From Natrarchaeobius oligotrophus (GTDB lineage Archaea; Halobacteriota; Halobacteria; Halobacteriales; Natrialbaceae): a stretch of DNA of 64,000 nucleotides. The stretch is from assembly GCF_003841465.1 (NCBI RefSeq), contig NZ_REFZ01000001.1, positions 310,001-374,000 of the forward strand, given 5' to 3'. Shown here piece by piece: positions 17,099 to 26,353 of this stretch. Both the position numbers and the translations under genes were made by a program. The notes beneath the pieces were generated by a model. The model searched no databases. It saw only the letters and a program-made list of their open reading frames with translations, and was not told where the DNA came from. Position 1 is the stretch's first letter, and each line of letters opens with the position of its first letter.

Positions 17099-20000
17099 TC
17101 AGCCGTCGGCGTCGTGCCGACCGAACTCCCGATAGACGAGGGCGCGCTCGCGCGCCGACAACCCGTAGAGCGAACAGACGCGATCGTGGATCGTTCGGTC
17201 GACGACCGCGAGGCGGTCGTCCAGGTTCGCCGCGCGCTCGCGATCGTCGACGTACGCCTCGAGATCTGCCGCGACGTCCTCGAGTCGAGGGAGCGCGATC
17301 GCACGTAGCCGATCGATCGGGGCGATCGTTCTCGTCGCCGCCGCTCTGTAGTTCGCGAAGCCGTCGGCGCGCTCGACCGCGTACGGGACGAACGCCTCGA
17401 GAAGCGTCGCGAGGTCGTCGTCCGCGTCGGCGATCGCGAGCGCGGGGATCGGATCCGTCTCCGCGTATCCCCACCGGTCGGTGTCCCGGTCGCGGCCCGG
17501 TTTGTATCGAAGGCGCGCCGAGACGACGACCGTCGATCCGTCGCGTCCGACGTCGACCGATCCGATCCGCAGGTTCGGCCACGCATCGGTCGTCACGGTG
17601 AGAGACGGACCACGCCTTTCGTTCGGATCCGCGACGCGGCTCGAGAGGTCGCCGAGCGTCGGCCCGTCGTCGTACTCGTCGAGGTACGGGCCGATCGTTT
17701 CGGGGATCGCGTTTCGCTCGGCCGTCCCCGCGAGCCGTTCGTCGACCGCCGCGACGAGTTCGTCGTCCGGTCCGCCGTCCATCGCGATCGGAAACGACTC
17801 GAACGTCGACTGGTTGATCTGGGGAAACACCGATCGGTAAGCCGCGTGTTTGTAGTGGTGGTAGTAGTTCAAAAGCGGCGAGGAGAGCGCGCCGAGAACG
17901 TGTTTGTACGCGTCGATCGATCCCGACTCGAGGCGGACGGTGTAGACCGACTTGATCGTCGCCAGCCCGTCCGGATCGTACGTCCCGATCAGCGAGTCGC
18001 TCGTCTGTCTGAAGGCGAGCTTCGGGCTGCGGTACCGGCGTTCGTCCTTTTCGATGGCTGCGGGATCGACGTACCGGAGTTCGCTCTCGTCGACGTCGTA
18101 CCGGCGGATCGCGCTTCCCGGCGCGATCGGTCGACGATCCGCGGCGGGCTCGTCGCGAAGAAACGCCGCCCGCTTGCTCACCTCCTCCCCGCGAGCGAGG
18201 TCGGCGACGGCCGAAAGCGGCGGGTGGTCGTCGATTCGATCCAGCACGTCGCGCGTCGTCTCGTCGAGGTGGATCAGAAACCGATGCGCCGGCTGTCGCT
18301 CGAAGACGCCCACCGGAACGCCGGTCGTCCGCAGCGAACGAAGATCGGTCGCGTCGGTCGCGTCCACGCAGGCAACCTCACCGCTCTCGCGTCCGCCGCC
18401 GATCAGGATCGCGACCCCCGCCTCGACGCCGTCGAAGGCCGCGCCGACGCGGGCGATGCGCGACGGGGGCGCGTGCTCGAGGACGAACCTCCGGATCGGC
18501 CCGGCCTGCTCGCGCGCCAGGATCGAATCGGGCACCACGATCCCGACGCGACCGTCGCGGGCCAGCCGGATCGCCCGCTCGTAGAAGGCGACGTAGAGGT
18601 CGAACTGCCCCTCGGTCGCCTCGAAGGTCGCCTCGAGGTAGGATCGAAGCGCCGAATCCATCGCCGCGCTGACGTTCGCTCGACCCGCCGTCGCCACCCA
18701 CGGCGGATTGCCGACGACGGCGTCGAACTCCGGCGGCGCGTCCGGAACCGCGCTGTCGGACGCGTCGGGAAACGCGAGCGGCCAGTGGAAATACCGGTCC
18801 GACTCGGCTCGTCGTCGAGCCGTCTCGAACCACTCCGTCTCCGCCAGCCGACGCCAGCGATCGTCGTCGGTCAGCGCATCCGACAGCCGGTCGATCGCGT
18901 CGGCCGGAACGCCGGTGCCGGCTCGCCCCCCGCTCGTCTCGGCCCGTTCCGCGAACGCGCGCGTCGTCTGGACGTCCGCGATCGCCTCGAGGCGCTCCCT
19001 GAGTCGATCCCGCGCGTCGTCGGTATCGTGCGAACGGTCGAACTGGCGTCCGCCGTTCGAATCGCCGGGCGACTTCTCCCGAACCGACACCTCGAGGCGT
19101 TCGAGTAGCTCCCGGTCGGCCCCGACGAGGGCGTTGCCCGCCTTTACGTGACGCTCGAGCGCCGACGCCACCGTCTCGTCGCCGCCGGCCCGCAACCACA
19201 TCGACGTCCGCGCCAGGTCGACCGCGACCGGATCGAGGTCGACGCCGTAGACGCAACGCGCCGTGACGCGGCGACGCACTCGGCCGAGACTGCCGTCGGC
19301 GAGCGACTCGAGTCCCCCTCGTGCCGCGTGGCGCTCCCGAGCGACGACGAGCGCACGCGTGAGGCGGTCGACCGCGCGCTCGAGGAAGTAGCCACAGCCC
19401 GCGGCGGGATCGAGAACTCGCAGTTCGAGGAGTTCCTCGGCGAAGGCGTCGACGTACCCCGGTTCGCCGGGCGAGCGGTCGAGTTCGCGACGAATCTCCT
19501 CGATCTCGGGGTCCAGGGTGTGTTCGACGACGTACGCGACGACCGGATCGGGCGTGTAGTACGAGCCGGTTCGCTTTCGATCGGTCGACGCCGGCGTCAG
19601 GTACGCCCCGCCCGCGTCGACGCGCCGGTCGGTCCCGTCGTCGGCCGAGCGTTCGATGGCAGCGCGTGCGATCGGATACTCGTCGTCCCCCAGCGCACGC
19701 GATTCGTCCGCGAACTCGATCCGATACTCGAGCAGCCGTTCGTAGACGGTCCCGAGGTGTCGCGTCTCGAGCGAGGAGTAGTCGCGAAATCCGGGCTCGT
19801 CAGCGTCTGAGCCGTCGGTCAGGACGGCGACGGCCCAATCGAGCGCGTCGTCGTCGACCCTCGAGAGGGGGTCCCGGTCCACGGGTTCGGGCGCGGACGG
19901 CCCGTCGCCGGATTCGACCGACCCGCACCGGACGCCGCGAGCGTACAGGTCGACGACGAGTCGGTAACACGCACGCAACGCTCGGTCGTACGTCCGCTCG

Positions 20001-20944
20001 AGCGGGCCGTCGGCGCGCCGCCCGGAACCGCCACCGGCGTCGTCCAGGGGATCACCGCTCTCGAGATCGGCGGCCGCGGGATCGGTTCCCACAGCTTCGA
20101 CGTTCCCCCGGCGCTCGAGGTCGTCGCGAGCGAGGACGCAGACCGCCCGGCAGCACCGTCGGCGGAGGTCGTCGACGACCGCGCGATCGGCGACGGAGCG
20201 CTCGTCGGCGGCGACCTCGAGGAGCGGCGGTCCGCTCGAATTTCGAAACGCGACGCGGCCGAACAGGCAGTAAAAGTACCTGAACCCCGTCGAATCTCCG
20301 GTTTCGAGGATCTCCTCGAGGTCGATCTCGAGGTGTGCGTCGAACCGGCGTCCCGGACGATCGCCGTAGAGTCGCCACCGCTTCCCGTCGGTGAGCACGC
20401 CCCAGCGTGCGGGCGACTCGCGGAGGAACTCGGCCATACGCGTACTCGGGTTCTCGAACCCGCGCTCGCCCGTCGAATCCTGAGCCTCGAGCGAGCGCCC
20501 CCACCGACGCACGTCCGCGACGACGAGGTCGGGTCGATCGTCGCGACCGGCGGTTCGCGGGTCGTCCGCGCGGACTTCGTCGGCGGTCGACGGGTCGTCA
20601 CCGGGACCGTCGGCCAGCGGGCGACCGGAGTCGCTTTCGGTACCGACGATCGCGTACGGCGGCCGGCTCCGCGGCCGATCGGACGGCGGGTCAGACTCGA
20701 GCCGATCGAACTCGAAGCCGAGCGCCCGGCCCACCGGCTCGACGAGCGACGCCGAAAGTTCGGACGCGGTCCGGTTCGGCGCGTCCGTGCGTTCGCGCTC
20801 CCAGACGGCGGCAACCGACTCGTAGGCGTCCCGGAGGTCCCGCTCGTCGGCCGCGTTCCAGGCGACCGTTTCGGGGAGTCGGCGCTCGAGAACGGCGTCC
20901 GAGAACAGCCCGCGGTTACGACAGCAGTCGGGAACAGACGACAT
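17099..20944 (-). CDS. Eco57I/type IIG-like DNA methylase with decayed nuclease motif
   Basis: 1281 residues. The N-terminal region (about 95-205) looks like the PD-(D/E)xK nuclease part of type IIG and BREX PglX-like enzymes: PDLVVADVRRWGRSL (138-152), then WGVLTDGKRWRLYG (181-194). At the catalytic E-x-K position it reads Asp144-Val-Arg146, so cleavage is doubtful. The methylase follows: RTGSYYTPDPVV (motif X, about 458-469), LDPAAGCGYFLERA (motif I, 511-524), GVDLDP (567-572) and NPPW (motif IV, 746-749), which indicates N6-adenine or N4-cytosine methylation. The last 400 residues resemble a TaqI-type specificity region. No pglZ, brxC or other defence genes are adjacent, so it looks solitary. 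Confidence 0.88.
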   Translation of the reverse strand: MSSVPDCCRNRGLFSDAVLERRLPETVAWNAADERDLRDAYESVAAVWERERTDAPNRTASELSASLVEPVGRALGFEFDRLESDPPSDRPRSRPPYAIVGTESDSGRPLADGPGDDPSTADEVRADDPRTAGRDDRPDLVVADVRRWGRSLEAQDSTGERGFENPSTRMAEFLRESPARWGVLTDGKRWRLYGDRPGRRFDAHLEIDLEEILETGDSTGFRYFYCLFGRVAFRNSSGPPLLEVAADERSVADRAVVDDLRRRCCRAVCVLARDDLERRGNVEAVGTDPAAADLESGDPLDDAGGGSGRRADGPLERTYDRALRACYRLVVDLYARGVRCGSVESGDGPSAPEPVDRDPLSRVDDDALDWAVAVLTDGSDADEPGFRDYSSLETRHLGTVYERLLEYRIEFADESRALGDDEYPIARAAIERSADDGTDRRVDAGGAYLTPASTDRKRTGSYYTPDPVVAYVVEHTLDPEIEEIRRELDRSPGEPGYVDAFAEELLELRVLDPAAGCGYFLERAVDRLTRALVVARERHAARGGLESLADGSLGRVRRRVTARCVYGVDLDPVAVDLARTSMWLRAGGDETVASALERHVKAGNALVGADRELLERLEVSVREKSPGDSNGGRQFDRSHDTDDARDRLRERLEAIADVQTTRAFAERAETSGGRAGTGVPADAIDRLSDALTDDDRWRRLAETEWFETARRRAESDRYFHWPLAFPDASDSAVPDAPPEFDAVVGNPPWVATAGRANVSAAMDSALRSYLEATFEATEGQFDLYVAFYERAIRLARDGRVGIVVPDSILAREQAGPIRRFVLEHAPPSRIARVGAAFDGVEAGVAILIGGGRESGEVACVDATDATDLRSLRTTGVPVGVFERQPAHRFLIHLDETTRDVLDRIDDHPPLSAVADLARGEEVSKRAAFLRDEPAADRRPIAPGSAIRRYDVDESELRYVDPAAIEKDERRYRSPKLAFRQTSDSLIGTYDPDGLATIKSVYTVRLESGSIDAYKHVLGALSSPLLNYYHHYKHAAYRSVFPQINQSTFESFPIAMDGGPDDELVAAVDERLAGTAERNAIPETIGPYLDEYDDGPTLGDLSSRVADPNERRGPSLTVTTDAWPNLRIGSVDVGRDGSTVVVSARLRYKPGRDRDTDRWGYAETDPIPALAIADADDDLATLLEAFVPYAVERADGFANYRAAATRTIAPIDRLRAIALPRLEDVAADLEAYVDDRERAANLDDRLAVVDRTIHDRVCSLYGLSARERALVYREFGRHDADG

Positions 20945-21143
20945 CGATCACGGGAGCGTCGCGACGGCGGTTCGCCGGCGCGGGCGAGAGGGACGGTCGA
21001 CTGGGGACGGTTCGGATCGACTCGAGCGCATCGGCACGCCGACTACTAGCTCGGCCTGAATGTATAGTCTTTTCGCGGCCGGACGTCGCGCCGGTGTCGA
21101 CGCGTCGAGCGATCGGCGCGGACGCGGCGCTTGGCGCGTCCGG

Positions 21144-21530
21144 TCAGTACGTCCGGTACGTCGTCGACCCGACCTCGATCCGGACGAGCGTATTCTCCTC
21201 GTAGGCGTCGGACCGAACGCCGTACTTCTCGTTGATGCGCCGTCTGGCCGCCGCGGTTCGCTCCTCGTCGTCGACGACCCGTGCGGATCCGAGCATCGTC
21301 ACCGTCCACCGCGGGTCGCCGCCGTCGTCGGCCTGGACGGAGAGGGCGACTCGCGGATTGTCCCGGACGTTCGCGAGCTTTCGCCCCGTGGTTACGACCT
21401 CGACGACGCCGTCGTCGTACCGGAACCAGACCGGCGCGACGTGAGGTCGTCCCTCGAGACAGGTGCCGAGGTGGGCCATCAACGGCTCGCTCTCGAGCAG
21501 TCGCTCGGCTTCCGGCGGAACGTTCGACAC
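21144..21530 (-). CDS. Pyridoxamine 5'-phosphate oxidase-fold flavoprotein
   Basis: 128 residues of the split-beta-barrel PPOX type. LMAHLGTCLEGRPHVAPVWF (about 17-36), VEVVTTGRKLANVRDNPRVALSVQ around 44-66 and VTMLGSARVVDD near 78-89 are the usual strands. Members bind FMN, F420 or haem, and many haloarchaeal ones are probably F420-dependent reductases, but the cofactor is not shown by these motifs. It is on the same strand as the large methylase but about 200 bases beyond the methylase start. Confidence 0.85.
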   Translation of the reverse strand: MSNVPPEAERLLESEPLMAHLGTCLEGRPHVAPVWFRYDDGVVEVVTTGRKLANVRDNPRVALSVQADDGGDPRWTVTMLGSARVVDDEERTAAARRRINEKYGVRSDAYEENTLVRIEVGSTTYRTY

Positions 21531-21605
21531 GGGTGATCGTCGCCGTCGAACGACAAAAGTCGTCGCCCTGGTCGTGCGGGACGGGGTCGGAATCGACCCG
21601 CGAGC

Positions 21606-22334
21606 TCAGATCCGATCGCTCGTCCGCTCGTTCGCACGCAGTCGCTGGGCGTCCAGGCTGACGTAGTGAGCGAGCGTTCCGGTCAGCCCGTCCTCGGCGA
21701 TTCGACGGCCCGAACTCTCGACCAACACCCGCGGACAGTACCCCGTCGGATACCGCGCGCCCAGCGCCCGGCTGAACGACGTGTCCTCGTTCGGCACGTC
21801 CGGAAAGCCACCGCGTTCCTCGAACGCCCGGCGGTGGACGAAGCAGTTGAATCCCGGCAGAATCGGTCGCTCGAGCCGGGAAAACCAGTGGTTGATCGTC
21901 ACCTCCATCAGCTTCGCCCGGCGGGGTCCGGCGATCCGACAGTACGAACTCGCCGCCGCGAGCCCGTTGGCCTCGACGAAGCCGAGCAGGTGCGTCAGGT
22001 AACTCGCCCGAACGCGCGTGTCGGCGTCGACGAACGCGAGCCACTCCCCGCTCGCGTAGTCCGCGCCGAGGTTTCGCGACGCGGCGATGCTCGAATCCGG
22101 GCCCGAGAGCACCGTCGCGTCGTACTCGCGGGCGACGTGGCGCGTGTCGTCGCTCGAGTCGCCGTCGACGACGACGATCTCGTACTCGTATCCGGTATCG
22201 AGATCGGTGAGGCTGGCGAGCGCGCCGCGAAGGTACGCCGCCTCGTCTTTCGCCGGCACGACGAAGCTCACGTCGGGTTTCGGCGTCTCCGCGGCGTCCC
22301 CACCGTCCGCGTCGATCGACTCGCCGGCGTCCAT
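21606..22334 (-). CDS. Family 2 glycosyltransferase
   Basis: 242 residues. The GT-A fold begins VSFVVPAKDEAAYLRGALAS (about 23-42) and continues with VVDGDSSDDTRHVAREY. The metal site is WLAFVDADTRVRASYL, containing the D-x-D (DAD). RRAFEERGGFPDVPNEDTSF holds the acceptor-side ED motif. There is no C-terminal membrane helix. The acceptor is not known, and protein or lipid glycosylation is likely in this group. No other glycosylation genes are nearby. Confidence 0.9.
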   Translation of the reverse strand: MDAGESIDADGGDAAETPKPDVSFVVPAKDEAAYLRGALASLTDLDTGYEYEIVVVDGDSSDDTRHVAREYDATVLSGPDSSIAASRNLGADYASGEWLAFVDADTRVRASYLTHLLGFVEANGLAAASSYCRIAGPRRAKLMEVTINHWFSRLERPILPGFNCFVHRRAFEERGGFPDVPNEDTSFSRALGARYPTGYCPRVLVESSGRRIAEDGLTGTLAHYVSLDAQRLRANERTSDRI

Positions 22335-22984
22335 GCAGCCGACTCGAGACCCCGAACGCCCTTAAGTGCTGACCATTCCCCACTGAGTCGGCGAACGGAC
22401 CTGTGAGGTGGCCTCGCATCGTCCAAGCTATATCATGAACATTTATGTATGATCGATTCGTAGCGACCGGTACAGATGTCGGTCGTACGCCTCGCTGTAC
22501 GCTAATTCCTTTTCCGACGAGCATCAGCCGCCGAACATTCGACTCCGACCGACATGCACACCCAACACACCACCCCACGACCCGACCCGTCTTCCGACCA
22601 GCCGACGCCTCGAACACAGTCGATCACGTCGTTCGATGGACGACCTGCGAGCGCTCGAGCCCCGGCGACGTTCTCCGCGCGAAACACCGACCGCCTTCGG
22701 AATCTCGTCGACGAGTTCAACGCCGGATTCGTCGCTTCGGGTAGGGAGGACGACTCGACGTAGCTCACGTTCCCGCGATCAAAACCGTCTTTGGACCGCC
22801 GGGCGTAGACTCGAGCGGCCGATGACGACGCACCCGCTCCGAGCCGGACTCGGCATCCGGTGAGGACGAGCCCTATGAGTGCCGAGGCCACCGGTCTACT
22901 CGGGATACTTGTACCACCACCGACTTTGCGATTGGTTCCACCGTTCACGAACGGCCGGTCGCCAGCGTTGATCGCTGAGATTCC
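22335..22984. other. Long spacer with one doubtful small ORF
   Basis: This 650-base gap lies between the glycosyltransferase start and the HTTM gene end. It contains the small ORF annotated separately and TATA-like AT-rich sequence near 22425-22450. I see nothing else that looks coding: the remaining frames are Arg/Pro-rich and lack conserved patterns. Confidence 0.4.
22554..22763 (+). CDS. Possible small haloarchaeal protein
   Basis: 69 residues. The first 30 are Pro/Thr/Gln-rich. The second half is more ordered (RNTDRLRNLVDEFNAGFVAS, ending GREDDST). An acidic end and a Leu-Val-Phe heptad-like helix favour a real protein over a shadow, and TTCCTTTTCC at about 22507-22516 could be a promoter. 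No family or function is recognised, so the call rests only on composition and position. Confidence 0.35.
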   Translation: MHTQHTTPRPDPSSDQPTPRTQSITSFDGRPASARAPATFSARNTDRLRNLVDEFNAGFVASGREDDST

Positions 22985-24574
22985 TCACTCCGGTGGATCG
23001 ATCGCTTTCGGCTCGTTGTCGCCACAGCCGTGGGAGTAGATCGGCCGAATCTCTCGAGCGCGCTCGTCGGGTTCGTCGATCGTCTCGAGTGTCACGTCCT
23101 CGACGACGTAGTACATGTTGACGTGGGAGAGTGCTTCGCCGTGGTCTTCCGCCCAGGTTTCACACAGGTGTTCCGCGAGCGTTTCGGAGACGATATCGTC
23201 GGGACCGCCGCGTCTGACGCTGTTCATGTAGAAGCGTTCCCGGTAGGTGCCGAACTGCTTCTGGAGTTCGTCGTGGGGTCTCTCGTAGGTCAGCGGACGC
23301 TCGTTGTACGCGTCGACCGTCTCGCCGCCTTCGGTTTCGGCCGGGAAGACGTAGTATCGGTCGACGGTTCGCGGATGGGGTGCGAAGACGGTCCACTCGG
23401 GCTGGGAGACGCGGATCGCGTCGGCCCTGTCGTCGATGCGCTCTTTCGGACCGTCCTCCTCGTCGACCGACTGGGCGACGGGCAGGTGAGCCAGCGCCGG
23501 TACGACCAGCAGCGAGACGACCGCGACGACCAGTGCGAGGGTGTAGACGGTCGTCCTGACGTGGCCGAGGGTCTCCGAGTCGATCCGGGCGCGGGGGAGT
23601 CGAGATCCGAGCCGCTCGAGTTCGGTTCGGGCGTGGACGAGTCGGAACCGCTCGAGTGAGACGGAGCGGACGAGGGCCTCGAGTCGGTCCCAGACGGGCG
23701 TCTGCAGGAACAGGAGCAGGCCGGCGATGGCGACGTACGGGAACGCGCCGATCCGAACGGTGATCGCGAACGATGCGTGGCCGGCGAGGAACATGGCGAC
23801 GAAGAGCGTGCGTGCGTTCCCCCGGAGGAGGACGAGCAACCAGGCGAACAGCATCATGTAGTACCACGTCATCCCGCCGTACTGCAGGAGCGTCGGGACG
23901 TTTCGCATACCGTCGCCGAGGAGGAAGGTCGTGTTGTCGAGTCCCATGATGAGCGGGGTGGCCTCCCCGCCGGTCCACAGCGCGGATTCGCGCTTGTGGT
24001 AGCCGTTGAGGACGTACATGTAGACGATCTGGGCCAGGATCGCCGCGGACGCGAGACTCGCAACCGTCGGTCTCGGCGGCGCGTCGGCGTGGAGGGCGTC
24101 GACCGACCACCGTTCACCCAGCGGCAGGAAGATCGCCCAGAACAGCAACATTCGAAACAGCGTGTCAGCGAAGCTGAGAACCAGCGGATTGTGGTGATCC
24201 AGCGAGACGACGAGCAGAAACGAGAGGACGATCGCGACCCTCGTCCTGTAGCCGACGATCAGCTGTACCGCGACCAGTATCGTGAGGACGAACAGCGCGG
24301 CGATCACCGTCGGATCCGTCGTGAAGTAGTAGATCGAAAACGCGTTGTCAGCCGTCATCTCCGTGGCCACGGACTGCGGGACGACGCCCGACTCCGTGTA
24401 GAAGAACGTGAAGTTCCGAGCGCGAAGGAGGACGTCCGCGACGATGAGTAATCCGGCGGCGATCCGAAACGCGGCGAGCGCCCGGGTATCGATTCGAACC
24501 GCCCCGAGATCGACGTACGTGGCCTCGCGTAGGTGGCCTCGAGTACGCCTCGAGATCGTCCGGAGCGGATTCAT
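22985..24574 (-). CDS. HTTM-domain membrane protein (vitamin K carboxylase-like)
   Basis: 529 residues. About eight to ten membrane helices fill residues 30-350, and a soluble C-terminal domain follows. The opening LAAFRIAAGLLIVADVLLRA and FFYTESGVVP, then VSLDHHNPLVLSFADTLFR with its HH-NP, are HTTM (horizontally transferred transmembrane) features shared with gamma-glutamyl carboxylase. The C-terminal part contains Cys residues near the end (HLCETWAEDH, YSHGCGDNEP). Archaeal HTTM proteins have no defined substrate, so carboxylase activity should not be assumed. Confidence 0.85.
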   Translation of the reverse strand: MNPLRTISRRTRGHLREATYVDLGAVRIDTRALAAFRIAAGLLIVADVLLRARNFTFFYTESGVVPQSVATEMTADNAFSIYYFTTDPTVIAALFVLTILVAVQLIVGYRTRVAIVLSFLLVVSLDHHNPLVLSFADTLFRMLLFWAIFLPLGERWSVDALHADAPPRPTVASLASAAILAQIVYMYVLNGYHKRESALWTGGEATPLIMGLDNTTFLLGDGMRNVPTLLQYGGMTWYYMMLFAWLLVLLRGNARTLFVAMFLAGHASFAITVRIGAFPYVAIAGLLLFLQTPVWDRLEALVRSVSLERFRLVHARTELERLGSRLPRARIDSETLGHVRTTVYTLALVVAVVSLLVVPALAHLPVAQSVDEEDGPKERIDDRADAIRVSQPEWTVFAPHPRTVDRYYVFPAETEGGETVDAYNERPLTYERPHDELQKQFGTYRERFYMNSVRRGGPDDIVSETLAEHLCETWAEDHGEALSHVNMYYVVEDVTLETIDEPDERAREIRPIYSHGCGDNEPKAIDPPE

Positions 24575-25046
24575 GTCCGGTGTGATGCAGTCCTACTCAC
24601 AACAGTATGGACCATATACGTTGGTTCACGGCAGCTGTCCGATCGTCGCGTCTCGAGCGTCGACGCCGGGTCGTCCGATCGGAAGACGCCGGTCCAGCGA
24701 TCGAACGCAAGCGAGGCGTACAGCTGACGTAGACGGTAACTACGGAGACGGTTGTCCGGGAAATCGGGACGACAGGTCGGATGACAACAGTCAGCCTCAT
24801 TCGTCCCGGGTCACTTTCGCATCGCGAGGAGCCAGGCCATATATTTCCGCAAATCGGGCGCGTTTTCGTCGGTTGCAACCTCGACGAAGAGACGCACACT
24901 GTAGCCGGAGCGTTCGAGCGGGTCGCCGACTGGCCCGAAGACGTCACGCCGCCGTCCGAGCGACTCGCGCGGGAACGGACTGCGCGAGGGCGACCGCTTT
25001 CGAGCGCGAGCCCTAGACAGTTGCCCCAGCGGTTCGTACGTCGCGT
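24575..25046. other. Intergenic region, no gene identified
   Basis: This 470-base spacer lies between the divergent HTTM and renalase-like genes. Both strands have open frames but they are Arg/Ser-rich or lack starts. One reverse-strand frame ends at 24811 with an ordered tail (VRLFVEVATDENAPDLRKYM) but has no start that would give more than about 28 residues. TATATTT at 24839-24845 and nearby AT-rich sequence may be promoter elements. Confidence 0.4.
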
Positions 25047-26093
25047 ATGGAGATTGGGATCATCGGCGCCGGTGCAGCGGGTGCGGCCGCGACGTACGCC
25101 ATCCAGCGAGACGCCCCGAACGCTCGGTGTACGGTACTCGAGAAGTCCGGCGGCGTCTGCGGGCGGGCGGCGACGCGACGGGCGGACGGGCGATGCTACG
25201 ACTACGGAGCGAACTACCTGAAAGACGACGACGATCGCGTCGTCTCGCTGGTGACCGAACGACTCGAGAGCGACGGTCTCGTCTCGGTCGACGAGCCGAT
25301 ACACGTCTTCGACGAGGACGGAACCGTCGACGAAGGCCGGGAGACGGACGAGCGGAAGTTGACCTATCGAACGGGCATCACGCAACTCGCGAAGCGACTG
25401 TTCGCCGAGACGGACGCGACGGTAAACCGGAACACACGGATTACCGGAATCAGCCGCGACGGGGACCGGTGGCGACTGACCGACGCCGACGGCGGACAGT
25501 GGGGAGCGTACGATCGGCTGCTCTGTACGCCGCCGGCCCCGCAGACGGCGCGACTCGTCCGCGACGCGGACTGGGACGACGACCGACGCGACGCCATCAT
25601 CGAGGCCGCCGAAGCCGTCGAGTACCGGACGATCCTGACCGCCGTCCTCGGCTACGAGTTCGAACTCGAGGTGCCCTACTACGCGCTCGTCAACGTCGAC
25701 AAGGGACACGAGATCGGCTGGATCGCACGAGAGGAGTGCAAGCCCGGTCGCGTTCCCGACGGAGAGTCGATCCTGATCGTTCAGGCGAACGATCGGTGGT
25801 CGGTCGAACGGTACGACGACGATCCGACCGAGATCGTCGCGGCGCTCGCCCGACTGACCGCCGACGTCGTAGACGACGATCGACTCGAAAAGCCAGCGTG
25901 GACGGATTTCCAGGGATGGCGGTACGCACAGCCCGAAAACGGAGTCGATCGGGGTCCGGTCGAGTCGGCCGAACGCGAGGGACTGTACTGCCTCGGTGAC
26001 TGGGTCGCCGGCGAGGGGCGACTCCACGCCGCCGTTCGGAACGGACTGGAAACCGGCGAACGGGTCGCTCACTCGCTCGGAAGAGACGACTGA
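25047..26093 (+). CDS. Renalase-like FAD/NAD(P)-dependent amine oxidoreductase
   Basis: 348 residues. The N-terminal FAD fold is IGIIGAGAAGAAATYAIQRD (about 3-22). RAATRRADGRCYDYGANYLK follows, the region where renalase-type and amine-oxidase-type proteins bind the flavin diphosphate. LLCTPPAPQTARLVRD near 154-169 and LYCLGDWVAGEGRLHAAVRN near 310-329 complete the fold. Bacterial renalases oxidise 2-/6-dihydro-NAD(P) isomers. Whether this archaeal relative does so is inference. It stands alone between gaps. Confidence 0.85.
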   Translation: MEIGIIGAGAAGAAATYAIQRDAPNARCTVLEKSGGVCGRAATRRADGRCYDYGANYLKDDDDRVVSLVTERLESDGLVSVDEPIHVFDEDGTVDEGRETDERKLTYRTGITQLAKRLFAETDATVNRNTRITGISRDGDRWRLTDADGGQWGAYDRLLCTPPAPQTARLVRDADWDDDRRDAIIEAAEAVEYRTILTAVLGYEFELEVPYYALVNVDKGHEIGWIAREECKPGRVPDGESILIVQANDRWSVERYDDDPTEIVAALARLTADVVDDDRLEKPAWTDFQGWRYAQPENGVDRGPVESAEREGLYCLGDWVAGEGRLHAAVRNGLETGERVAHSLGRDD

Positions 26094-26353
26094 ACGACAC
26101 AGCGGCGTCACTTGCCGACCGCGACTCGCCGGAACGATCGGCGTGCGAGACTCCCACGCTCGGCCTCTCGAGTGGGATCGATTTTCCCATTGCGTCCGTT
26201 GGCACTCGACGCCACGCGGCGAACCCTGACAGCGCCGGCAGACGCCTCAACACCGCCAGGGCCGTAGCCGCGGCAACCGCCGCTCACACCGCAGTTCGAC
26301 CGGAACCGCGGCCGGTGGGCGGACCGACCACCACGTTCGCCGAGACGATCTCC

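Noticed and set aside
24811-25025. Reverse frame with DVFGPVGDP, resembling the Gar1 core motif
   Set aside because: The rest does not follow Gar1, there is no start giving a full protein, and it runs antisense into the renalase-like gene. Most likely a chance match.
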